A DNA stretch of 21,753 nt, taken from assembly GCA_030632865.1 (NCBI GenBank), contig DAOVTY010000015.1, forward strand, positions 1-21,753. Direction: 5' to 3'. Shown piece after piece: positions 1 through 5,954 of the stretch; positions within the stretch are counted from its first letter, which is position 1, and every line of letters begins with the position of its first letter. The notes under the pieces are model-generated. The model had not been told where the DNA came from. It saw only the letters and a program-made list of their open reading frames with translations, and searched no databases. A program made the position numbers and the translations under genes. The stretch is from Bacteroidota bacterium. Its GTDB lineage: Bacteria > Bacteroidota > Bacteroidia > Bacteroidales > Prolixibacteraceae.

Positions 1-460
1 AAGGAAAGCTGTTTAGTACAGTAATAATTGGTTCAATTTCTTCTGGCAAATTTAGTCCTGCCCTTAATTTTATTGAAAGTTTTAATGTTGATTTTTCAAA
101 AAAACCAGAAAGCATTATTTTCAATTTTTCGGGATATGGTAAAAGTCCTGCACCTTTTCTTCGGTTTGTTACCATTGGGTACGGGCAACCTAAATTCAAG
201 TTAATTTCGTTGTATCCGGCATCTTTTAATAGTTCCGACAGGAATACTAATTCATTTTCATCTTTTGCTAAAACTTGCGGAATCACATATTTTTGCGGAT
301 TGTTTTGCAAAAGAATTTCATTTCCGTATTTTTTTAAAATCTGATTATTCTTTACAGAAATGTATGGAATAAAATATTTATCAACCTCTGGAAAAAGCAG
401 CGAATATGCTTTTCGGTAAACAAAATCAGTAAACCCTTGAATTGGTGCCAAATAAATCAT
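1..460 (-). CDS. dus: tRNA-dihydrouridine synthase (3'-truncated by window edge)
   Basis: FMN-dependent enzyme that reduces uridine to dihydrouridine in tRNA D-loops; cytoplasmic. The visible 153 residues are the N-terminal part of the TIM barrel. They start MIYLAPIQGFTD, which matches the Dus N-terminal strand that carries the flavin-binding APM/APIxG segment. The family signature NLNLGCPYPMVTNRRKGAG lies at about residues 87-105; Cys92 of the GCP triad is the expected general acid. SIKLRAG at about 129-135 resembles the conserved K-x-R-x-G strand. The start is the ATG at 458-460, and the rest of the gene lies off the left edge. It is divergent from the DUF4271 gene, with about 108 bp between the start codons. 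The subfamily (DusA, DusB, DusC or a Bacteroidota-specific type) cannot be decided from this fragment. Confidence 0.93.
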   Translation of the reverse strand, partial: MIYLAPIQGFTDFVYRKAYSLLFPEVDKYFIPYISVKNNQILKKYGNEILLQNNPQKYVIPQVLAKDENELVFLSELLKDAGYNEINLNLGCPYPMVTNRRKGAGLLPYPEKLKIMLSGFFEKSTLKLSIKLRAGLNLPEEIEPIITVLNSFP

Positions 461-526
461 AAAATATTTAAATTAAAGTCAAAAATACAAATCAAAAATA
501 AAAATAAAAATTCCACATTCAATTGG

Positions 527-534
527 TATCTTTG
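527..534 (+). promoter_or_regulatory. Bacteroidota -7 promoter element TATCTTTG
   Basis: TATCTTTG fits the Bacteroidota housekeeping -7 consensus TAnnTTTG. It would put the transcription start near 541 and give a leader of about 28 bases before the ATG at 569. I see no clear -33 TTG at the expected spacing. It supports starting the DUF4271 protein at 569 rather than at an upstream in-frame TTG. Confidence 0.55.
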
Positions 535-568
535 CACACCGAAGAAAATAAACAGAAGTTTTTCGAAA

Positions 569-1507
569 ATGGCTGAGGCAAAAGGTACATTAAACATATT
601 ATCAGAAATTTCACTTGTTAATAATTTTGTGATGCAACAGAATACTGCCTCAGCTGATACTACTATTACAAATAACTCTGTTGAGAATGAAATAGATACA
701 CTGCCACCTCCACCAACATTTGAGCAAATTAGGTATTGGCGATTGTTGCGCGAGAATAAATTATTAATAGACGGTTCGCGTTATATTCAAAAAAAAGACA
801 ATGTAAAACTTGTATCCTCGGTAAAAGAAGAAAAGGTAAGTTTGGGGTTACCAATTAGAGAGAAAAATATTTTTAATACCGATTGGATAACAATTATAAT
901 TGTATTGGTACTAATATTATTTGCATCTGTTAGAATTACCTATTCAAAATATATTGGTTATTTGCTACAATCGCTTATTAGTTACTCAACTTCATTTAGA
1001 ATGTTTGGCGAAAAAAACTATTCAATTTCTCATGCAGCATTTCGGCTGGATATTATCTTTTATATTACTTTTTCTCTTTTTTTGTATCAAATAATTAATT
1101 TCTTTCAACCAGAATTGATTATTGATAATTTACCTATTTATCCAGTTAGTTTAGGTGTTGTTTTAGGCTATTTTATTTTGAAAAAAATTGCTTATTATTT
1201 TGTTGGTTTGGTGTTTGAAAACGCCGTTGAAACAAGCGAATATCTTTTTAATATGGATAATTTTAGCAGAACACTAGGAATTATACTCTTTCCGGTTGTA
1301 GTGTTAATAAATTATTACCCTTACAAAAGCCCTGTGTTTATGGTAGTTACGGGAATTTTGATAGTGAGTGTTTTTTATGTTTTCTTGCTTCAAAGAGGTA
1401 TTTTAATATTATTACGGAAACAGTTTTCTATATTTTATCTCTTTTTATACCTTTGTACACTTGAATTTTTACCCTTGTTTTTAATTTATAATGTAGTTGT
1501 TTTATAG
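569..1507 (+). CDS. DUF4271 multi-pass membrane protein
   Basis: 312-residue protein of unknown function. About 100 N-terminal residues are polar and include a PPPP segment; the DUF4271-like membrane domain follows. It has about five to six hydrophobic segments, beginning with TDWITIIIVLVLILFASVR and ending in a short hydrophobic tail. The conserved-looking FYLFLYLCTLEFLPLFL segment near the C terminus is what I recognise from DUF4271 proteins, which commonly sit directly upstream of hemD in Bacteroidota. The frame is open back to a TTG at 437, but that start would overlap dus and precede the predicted promoter, so the ATG at 569-571 (MAEAKGT) is preferred. The gene is 32 bp upstream of hemD and probably cotranscribed with it. 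An inner-membrane location is inferred; a role in haem metabolism is suggested only by position. Confidence 0.8.
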   Translation: MAEAKGTLNILSEISLVNNFVMQQNTASADTTITNNSVENEIDTLPPPPTFEQIRYWRLLRENKLLIDGSRYIQKKDNVKLVSSVKEEKVSLGLPIREKNIFNTDWITIIIVLVLILFASVRITYSKYIGYLLQSLISYSTSFRMFGEKNYSISHAAFRLDIIFYITFSLFLYQIINFFQPELIIDNLPIYPVSLGVVLGYFILKKIAYYFVGLVFENAVETSEYLFNMDNFSRTLGIILFPVVVLINYYPYKSPVFMVVTGILIVSVFYVFLLQRGILILLRKQFSIFYLFLYLCTLEFLPLFLIYNVVVL

Positions 1508-1539
1508 GGGGAGATTAGTTTCATTAAAAACAAATTATT

Positions 1540-2286
1540 TTGAAGGTAAAGAGTATTTTAGTTTCACAGCCAGAGCCAAGTACAGCAAAATCACCATATT
1601 TTGATTTGGCCGATAAAAGTAATCTTAAAATAGATTTTAGACCTTTTATTCAAATTGAAGGAATTACAGCAAAAGAATTTCGTCAAACTCGAATTCAGAT
1701 AATGGAGCATTCGGCGGTAATTTTTACTAGTCGTACAGCAATAGACCATTTTTTTAGAATTTGTGAAGAGATGCGCTTAACAGTTCCCGATTCTATGAAA
1801 TATTTCTGTATTTCAGAAGCAACTGCATTTTATTTACAAAAATACATTGTGTACCGGAAGCGTAAAATATTTTATGCAAATGGTAGGTTTGCTGATCTTG
1901 CTGTTGTGATGAAGAAGCACAAAGATGAAAATTTCCTATTACCACTTTCAGACATTCATAAACAAGACATTCCTAATGTATTGGAAAAAGAGGGATACAA
2001 GTATTCTAAAGCTATTTTGTACCGAACAGTTAGTAGCGATTTGTCAGATTTAAGTGAAATTAAATATGATGTATTGGTCTTTTTTAGTCCATCTGGTATA
2101 AAATCACTTTTTCAAAATTTTCCCGATTTTGTGCAAGAAAATACACGAATTGCTAGTTTCGGACCTGCAACTGCAAAAGCTGTTATCGACGCAGGGCTTC
2201 GATTAGACATTCAGGCACCAACTGCACAAGCACCTTCGATGACAATGGCGCTGGAGCAATACATAAAAAAGAGTAGCAAAAATTAA
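1540..2286 (+). CDS. hemD: Uroporphyrinogen-III synthase, TTG start
   Basis: Cyclises hydroxymethylbilane to uroporphyrinogen III in tetrapyrrole/haem synthesis; cytoplasmic. 248 residues, normal for the HemD family. Two-lobe features are visible: VIFTSRTAIDHFF (about 60-72) and VFFSPSGIKSLF (about 180-191) occupy the equivalent strand-turn-helix positions, and FGPATAKAVIDAGL (about 207-220) is the conserved C-terminal phosphate/tetrapyrrole-side motif. The C-terminal APSMTMALEQYI segment is typical of Bacteroidota HemD proteins. The start is a TTG at 1540: an in-frame TAA lies at 1525-1527, no ATG or GTG occurs between them, and MKVKSILVSQPEP is the expected N terminus, so a rare start codon is well supported. 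The gene follows DUF4271 by 32 bp and ends just before an intrinsic terminator. Confidence 0.92.
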   Translation: MKVKSILVSQPEPSTAKSPYFDLADKSNLKIDFRPFIQIEGITAKEFRQTRIQIMEHSAVIFTSRTAIDHFFRICEEMRLTVPDSMKYFCISEATAFYLQKYIVYRKRKIFYANGRFADLAVVMKKHKDENFLLPLSDIHKQDIPNVLEKEGYKYSKAILYRTVSSDLSDLSEIKYDVLVFFSPSGIKSLFQNFPDFVQENTRIASFGPATAKAVIDAGLRLDIQAPTAQAPSMTMALEQYIKKSSKN

Positions 2287-2306
2287 GACAATATTATATA
2301 ATTTTG

Positions 2307-2341
2307 AAAGGCTGTCCGTCAACTGACTGATGGCCTTTTTT
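2307..2341 (+). terminator. Intrinsic terminator after hemD, abutting rnpA
   Basis: AAAGGCTGTC (2307-2316) pairs with GATGGCCTTT (2329-2338) over 10 bp including two G-U pairs, with a 12-base loop that can form three further pairs. A run of six T (2336-2341) follows. The hairpin ends 8 bases before the rnpA ATG, so it can either stop DUF4271-hemD transcription or throttle read-through into rnpA. Confidence 0.8.
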
Positions 2342-2349
2342 AGTTTAAA

Positions 2350-2769
2350 ATGGCAAATTATTCAGAAAATAGTATTGATTCTAAAAGGAGATTTACCTTT
2401 AAAAAAGAGGAACGATTAACTAGTAAAAAAGTAATTGATAAACTTTTTTCTGAAGGAGACTCGTTTTTGGCTTTTCCTCTGAAAGTTGTATTTTTCGAAA
2501 CTCCTTTATCTTCAAAATATCCTGTTCAAGTAGCTTTTTCTGTGGGTAAAAGGAATTTTAAACTTGCCGTTCATCGCAATAAAATTAAACGTAAAATGCG
2601 TGAAGCATACAGATTAAAGAAGTTTCAGCTTTACGATATTTTAGATGACAAACAAGTAGCGGTTTTCTTTTTATTCATTGGTAAAGAAATTCCTGACTAC
2701 AAGTTGGTAAATAGTGCAATGGAAAAAGCAATTAAAAAAATGATAACAGAAATTTCATCTGATAAATAG
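2350..2769 (+). CDS. rnpA: Ribonuclease P protein component
   Basis: Small basic protein that binds the RNase P RNA and helps cleave the 5' leader of pre-tRNA. 139 residues, somewhat longer than the usual 110-125 because of a short polar N-terminal extension before FTFKKEERLTSKK (about 15-27), the usual family start. The diagnostic RNR motif is complete at about residues 67-88 (GKRNFKLAVHRNKIKRKMRE). The ATG at 2350 is only 8 bases after a terminator U-tract and has no clear Shine-Dalgarno sequence; an initiation site further downstream cannot be excluded. In many genomes yidD follows rnpA, but here the next gene is convergent, with its stop codon 5 bp away, so yidD is not adjacent. Confidence 0.95.
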   Translation: MANYSENSIDSKRRFTFKKEERLTSKKVIDKLFSEGDSFLAFPLKVVFFETPLSSKYPVQVAFSVGKRNFKLAVHRNKIKRKMREAYRLKKFQLYDILDDKQVAVFFLFIGKEIPDYKLVNSAMEKAIKKMITEISSDK

Positions 2770-2774
2770 AAATG

Positions 2775-3863
2775 TTATTTATCCATAATTTCGGTTTGCA
2801 TTCTTACAGAATCTTCATGAATTAATTGAAATAGTATTTTAACAAATGTTTCGTTTAAATCCATATCTTTTCCAAGATTAACACGGTTTTCCATTAACTC
2901 AGTCCAACGGTTTATCTGAAGTGCAGTAACATTATTATCTTTTTTGTATTTACCAATCTGCTTTACAATTTCAACTCTAGACGATAACATTTCCAGTAAC
3001 TCCGAATCTATAGAATCAATTCTATTACGCAAAAGATCTAGTTGATTTTCGAAGTCGGGGTTATTTGCCGTCTGATGTCTAATAATCAGTTTGTCGAGTA
3101 ATTTTGCAAGGTTGGCAGGTGTTAATTGTTGCGCGGCATCGCTAAGAGCAACAGATGGGTCGAGGTGAGATTCTAACATTAATCCATCCATTCCCATATC
3201 GAAAGCTTTTTGCGAAATTTCTAAAAGGTATTCGCGTTTACCGGCAATATGACTGGGATCGCAAATTACAGGAAGATTTGGAAGCATACGTTTTAATTCA
3301 ATAAACGTTTTCCAGTTTGGATAGTTTCTGTATTTTGTTTCTCTAAAAGGAGTGAATCCACGATGAATAGCTACAATATTTTTAATTCCTGCCTGGTGAA
3401 TTCTTTCAACTGCACCCATCCATAATTGAGCATCCGGATTAACAGGATTTTTGATCATGACAACAGCATCCGTTCCTTTTAGTACATCGGCAATTTCTTG
3501 AACAACAAATGGACTTGCAGTAGAACGGGCACCAATCCAAAGAACATCTAACCCTGCTTTTAACGCTTCTTCGGTGTGTTGTGCATTTGCAACTTCGGTT
3601 CCAACTGGTAATCCGGTTTCCTGTTTAACCATCTGTAACCATTTTAATCCTATGGAGCCAACTCCTTCGAAAGAGCCGGGGCGAGTTCGTGGTTTCCAAA
3701 CACCACCTCTATAAATGTGCACACGGTCATCTTTAGCCAATAATTTGGCAGTTGCTAATACTTGCTCTTCTGTCTCTAAACTACATGGGCCTGAAATTAA
3801 AAGTGGGTTGTTTATGTTTGGTAACCAGGCTTTTATCGGATTAATATCTAATTTTATTGTCAT
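2775..3863 (-). CDS. Bifunctional 3-deoxy-7-phosphoheptulonate synthase / chorismate mutase
   Basis: The N-terminal domain condenses PEP and erythrose-4-phosphate to DAHP, the entry to the shikimate pathway. The C-terminal domain converts chorismate to prephenate, the branch to Phe and Tyr. Residues about 1-265 are a type I-beta (KDO8P-synthase-like) DAHP synthase: LLISGPCS (21-28, metal-binding Cys27), WKPRTRPGSFEG (56-67), GTEVAN (88-93), WIGARS (109-114), CDPSHIAGKR (201-210). Residues about 272-358 are an all-helical AroQ chorismate mutase with LLRNRIDSIDSELLEMLSSR. 362 residues, the usual length for this Bacteroidota fusion. It lies 28 bp downstream of tyrA with no terminator between them, so the two form one operon behind the Tyr/Phe attenuator. 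The mutase domain may also give feedback control of the synthase, as in other type I-beta fusions; that is inference. Confidence 0.95.
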   Translation of the reverse strand: MTIKLDINPIKAWLPNINNPLLISGPCSLETEEQVLATAKLLAKDDRVHIYRGGVWKPRTRPGSFEGVGSIGLKWLQMVKQETGLPVGTEVANAQHTEEALKAGLDVLWIGARSTASPFVVQEIADVLKGTDAVVMIKNPVNPDAQLWMGAVERIHQAGIKNIVAIHRGFTPFRETKYRNYPNWKTFIELKRMLPNLPVICDPSHIAGKREYLLEISQKAFDMGMDGLMLESHLDPSVALSDAAQQLTPANLAKLLDKLIIRHQTANNPDFENQLDLLRNRIDSIDSELLEMLSSRVEIVKQIGKYKKDNNVTALQINRWTELMENRVNLGKDMDLNETFVKILFQLIHEDSVRMQTEIMDK

Positions 3864-3891
3864 ATTTTTTTTATTAATATTCTTACAGTTT

Positions 3892-4788
3892 TTATTTGGT
3901 ATAAAGTTTAACTAATTTTTCTTCATTTTTTATTAAGTATGTTTTTTCACCCTCTAAAATTCCTCTGATTTTATTTGCATTAGAAATTAAATCCCATAAT
4001 TTATCATCGTCTTCGTTTTTCATGCAATCACGAAATTCTTGTAAATGTTTAATATATACATCCATCGATTCGACTACATATTTACGGTTTTGCTGAAAAA
4101 TAGGATGCCACATTGCACCTGAGCTTTTTGCTAATCGTACAGTTGAACGAAAACCTCCACTTGCCAAATCGAAGATAATATTTCGGTCTTCTTTAGATTG
4201 AACTGCATTAGCAAGTGAGTAAGCAGCGGCATGTGGCAAATGCGAAACAAAAGCAGTACTGTGGTCTTGTTCATCGGCAGTCATGTAAGCAATGTCCATT
4301 CCAAGAGTTTGAAACATTTTTTCAACTAATGCAACATGCTGAGGACCTGAATCTTGCTGGTCGCATAAAATGGCGATTTTACCTTTAAACAAATTTTCTA
4401 TTGCAGCATTTGGTCCAGAATTTTCGGTGCCCGACATCGGGTGTGCAGGAATAAAATTTCTTCGTTTTGGGTGATCTTTTACCGAGTCAACTATTATCTT
4501 TTTAGTTGAACCTAAGTCGATTACAGTTGTATTTTCCGAAATTCCATCTAAAATTTCAGATAGAATCTGCAACTCTTTATCTACAGGAATTGCAAGAATT
4601 ATAATGTCCGTATTTTTTATTCCTTTATTCAACGATTCAATTCTGTCAACCAAACCAATTTCAACAGCTTTTTTAGCATGAACTTCGTTTACATCAACTC
4701 CAATTAATTCAGTTGCAAATTTCGATTTCCTTAAATCTTTTGCCATTGAACCACCTATTAAACCTAACCCGATAATTGTTGTTCTCAT
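3892..4788 (-). CDS. tyrA: Prephenate dehydrogenase
   Basis: Oxidative decarboxylation of prephenate to 4-hydroxyphenylpyruvate, the committed step to tyrosine. 298 residues. The N-terminal Rossmann domain has the dinucleotide motif GLGLIGGS (7-14). An acidic residue after beta-2 (VDVN, Asp32) favours NAD over NADP. DLGSTK (91-96) and HPMSGTE (116-122) carry conserved active-site residues, including the expected catalytic His116, and SHLPHA (182-187) begins the helical dimer domain. There is no fused mutase or ACT domain. The ATG at 4786-4788 lies 12 bp after a strong terminator hairpin, so expression should depend on antitermination in the leader. First gene of a two-gene operon with the DAHP synthase/chorismate mutase. 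Confidence 0.95.
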   Translation of the reverse strand: MRTTIIGLGLIGGSMAKDLRKSKFATELIGVDVNEVHAKKAVEIGLVDRIESLNKGIKNTDIIILAIPVDKELQILSEILDGISENTTVIDLGSTKKIIVDSVKDHPKRRNFIPAHPMSGTENSGPNAAIENLFKGKIAILCDQQDSGPQHVALVEKMFQTLGMDIAYMTADEQDHSTAFVSHLPHAAAYSLANAVQSKEDRNIIFDLASGGFRSTVRLAKSSGAMWHPIFQQNRKYVVESMDVYIKHLQEFRDCMKNEDDDKLWDLISNANKIRGILEGEKTYLIKNEEKLVKLYTK

Positions 4789-4800
4789 CTTATTATTCTA

Positions 4801-4832
4801 TAAAAAAAGGTCTCGAATTTTTCGAGACCTTT
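4801..4832 (-). terminator. Leader (attenuator) terminator of the tyrA operon
   Basis: A perfect 12-bp stem on the minus strand, AAAGGTCTCGAA / TTCGAGACCTTT (plus-strand arms 4806-4817 and 4821-4832), with a 3-base loop and a run of seven U (complement of 4802-4808). It ends 12 bases before the tyrA ATG. The upstream arm is also complementary to a segment inside the leader peptide, as expected for an attenuator. Confidence 0.88.
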
Positions 4833-4864
4833 CAGTAAAATATTTTTAGTTGTTTAGCAACACT

Positions 4865-4939
4865 CTACCTATTGATCTCGATTTTCGAGCCAAAATAAAA
4901 ATAGAAGTAAAAATATGAATTGCTGAAACTTGCTTTCAT
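4865..4939 (-). CDS. Tyr/Phe leader peptide (24 aa) of the tyrA attenuator
   Basis: Short ORF on the minus strand: ATG at 4937-4939, TAG at 4865-4867, 24 sense codons. It begins MKASFSNS and continues with eight alternating codons TAT TTT TAC TTC TAT TTT TAT TTT (YFYFYFYF, codons 9-16), then GSKIEINR. With Phe5 included, 9 of 24 residues are Tyr or Phe. It lies about 77 bases upstream of tyrA, between a TAnnTTTG promoter and a strong terminator. This matches the leader-peptide logic known for phe, his and trp operons: ribosomes stall at the Tyr/Phe codons when the charged tRNAs are scarce. No clear Shine-Dalgarno sequence precedes the ATG, which is normal for this phylum. The product is presumably not functional itself. 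Confidence 0.87.
   Translation of the reverse strand: MKASFSNSYFYFYFYFGSKIEINR
4874..4891 (-). promoter_or_regulatory. Attenuator protector and antiterminator segments
   Basis: On the minus-strand RNA, segment 1 (GGCTCGA, plus 4885-4891) and segment 2 (TCGAGATC, plus 4874-4881) can form a 5-bp hairpin CTCGA-AAA-TCGAG. Segment 2 can instead pair for 8 bp (one G-U) with GGTCTCGA in the upstream terminator arm (plus 4809-4816). A ribosome stalled on the last Tyr/Phe codons would cover segment 1 and free segment 2 for antitermination. A ribosome reaching the TAG, 6 bases after segment 2, would cover segment 2 and let the terminator form. Confidence 0.75.
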
Positions 4940-4957
4940 TTTGAATGTATATGGTGA

Positions 4958-4987
4958 CAAATATAGATATATTATTTTAAAAACATA
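4958..4987 (-). promoter_or_regulatory. Promoter of the tyrA leader/operon
   Basis: TATATTTG on the minus strand (plus 4958-4965) is a full match to TAnnTTTG. An approximate -33 element TATG (plus 4984-4987; consensus TTTG) lies 18 bp upstream. The predicted transcription start is about 10-13 bases before the leader peptide ATG. The remaining bases up to recO at 5172 are AT-rich and show no further convincing element. Confidence 0.65.
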
Positions 4988-5171
4988 CACCCTTTATACA
5001 AACTGTAAGTAAATGTATATAAATTTCATACAGATTTTGCAGCGTGCGAAAAGTTTGATTGATAAATGTATAACTCGTATATTTAAGATAAGTATAAAGC
5101 ACATAAAATGGTATATTTAAAATTAAAGTTGTTTTTTTGAATCTTAGTTCAATTTTAAATTTTTAGAAAAA

Positions 5172-5897
5172 ATGCTTGCTACAACAGAAGGAATAGTTTT
5201 ACATTTTATAAAATATGGCGAGAGTAGTGTAATAACTACTATTTATACTAGAGACTTTGGCAGGCAAAATTATTTAATTAATGCAGCACGAAGTAAAAAA
5301 TCAAAGAATAAAGCAAGTTTATTACAGCCCCTTTTTTTAGTAGATTTGGTTGCATACCAAAAGCAGACGCGCGATTTACATAGAATAAAAGAGATAAAAA
5401 GTAACCAACCTTATCAGAATATTGCATTCGATATTACTAAATCAACTCAGGTTATTTTTTTAGCTGAGGTTTTATACAAAACTATAAACGAGCAGGAAAG
5501 TTTTCCTGAGATGTTCGACTTTATAAAAAGTGCGTTGCTTTATTTTGATTTAATGGAAAAAGGCAAGCTAAATTTTTATCTGTTCTTTCTGTATCGTTTA
5601 ACCGAATATTTAGGGTTTTTACCCAATACAAATAAAATCGGTTTCGAAGGATGGTTTGATTTGAAAAAAGGGGAGGTGGTAAATTTTCAACCCTCGCATC
5701 CATTTTTTGTCAATAAAGAAGTTACCGAATATTTTATTACACTTTCAACTTTAAAATTACACGAATTGAAAGATTTTAATATCTCAAGATCAATGCGCGA
5801 CAGTTTATTAAAAGCTTTAGTAGATTATTATCAATTACATTTCGATAATTTGGGTGAAATAAAATCGATGAGTGTTTTAAAGGAGGTATTTCAATAA
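5172..5897 (+). CDS. recO: DNA repair protein RecO
   Basis: Recombination mediator that, with RecR and RecF, loads RecA on SSB-coated single-stranded DNA. 241 residues, normal length. The N-terminal OB-fold is recognisable in GIVLHFIKYGESSVITTIYTRDFG (split at about 7-30, the usual RecO opening), followed by the helical C-terminal domain (about 85-241) with FFLYRLTEYLGFLPN. There is no cysteine in the whole protein, so the C-terminal zinc motif CxxC...CxxC found in many RecO proteins is absent. The ATG at 5172 follows an A-rich stretch. The gene is divergent from the tyrA leader and converges on the MEMO/AMMECR1 gene through a shared terminator. Confidence 0.9.
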   Translation: MLATTEGIVLHFIKYGESSVITTIYTRDFGRQNYLINAARSKKSKNKASLLQPLFLVDLVAYQKQTRDLHRIKEIKSNQPYQNIAFDITKSTQVIFLAEVLYKTINEQESFPEMFDFIKSALLYFDLMEKGKLNFYLFFLYRLTEYLGFLPNTNKIGFEGWFDLKKGEVVNFQPSHPFFVNKEVTEYFITLSTLKLHELKDFNISRSMRDSLLKALVDYYQLHFDNLGEIKSMSVLKEVFQ

Positions 5898-5921
5898 TTT
5901 AATAGGGAAATGTTGCAGCTG

Positions 5922-5954
5922 AAATGAGGTTTAGTCAATTCATTACCTCATTTT
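5922..5954. terminator. Bidirectional terminator between recO and MEMO/AMMECR1 gene
   Basis: AAATGAGGT (5922-5930) pairs perfectly with ACCTCATTT (5945-5953) around a 14-base loop. T-rich sequence follows on the plus strand (TTTTACTTTTTA) and the other side is moderately T-rich on the minus strand. The right arm ends at the stop codon of the minus-strand gene. Confidence 0.65.

Noticed and set aside
437..568. N-terminal extension of the DUF4271 protein from a TTG at 437
   Set aside because: It overlaps the start of the divergent dus gene and lies upstream of the TATCTTTG element at 527-534; the extension is low-complexity Lys/Asn sequence.
3715..3915. 66-codon plus-strand ORF over the aroF/tyrA junction
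   Set aside because: Antisense shadow of the DAHP synthase gene; no independent start signal or recognisable protein.
4801..4832. Reading this hairpin as a plain terminator of an upstream gene
   Set aside because: No minus-strand gene ends upstream of it; what precedes it is a promoter and a Tyr/Phe leader ORF, so an attenuator explains it better.
4833..4965. T-box riboswitch upstream of tyrA
   Set aside because: No T-box sequence or specifier-loop architecture is visible, and a short Tyr/Phe ORF accounts for the leader.
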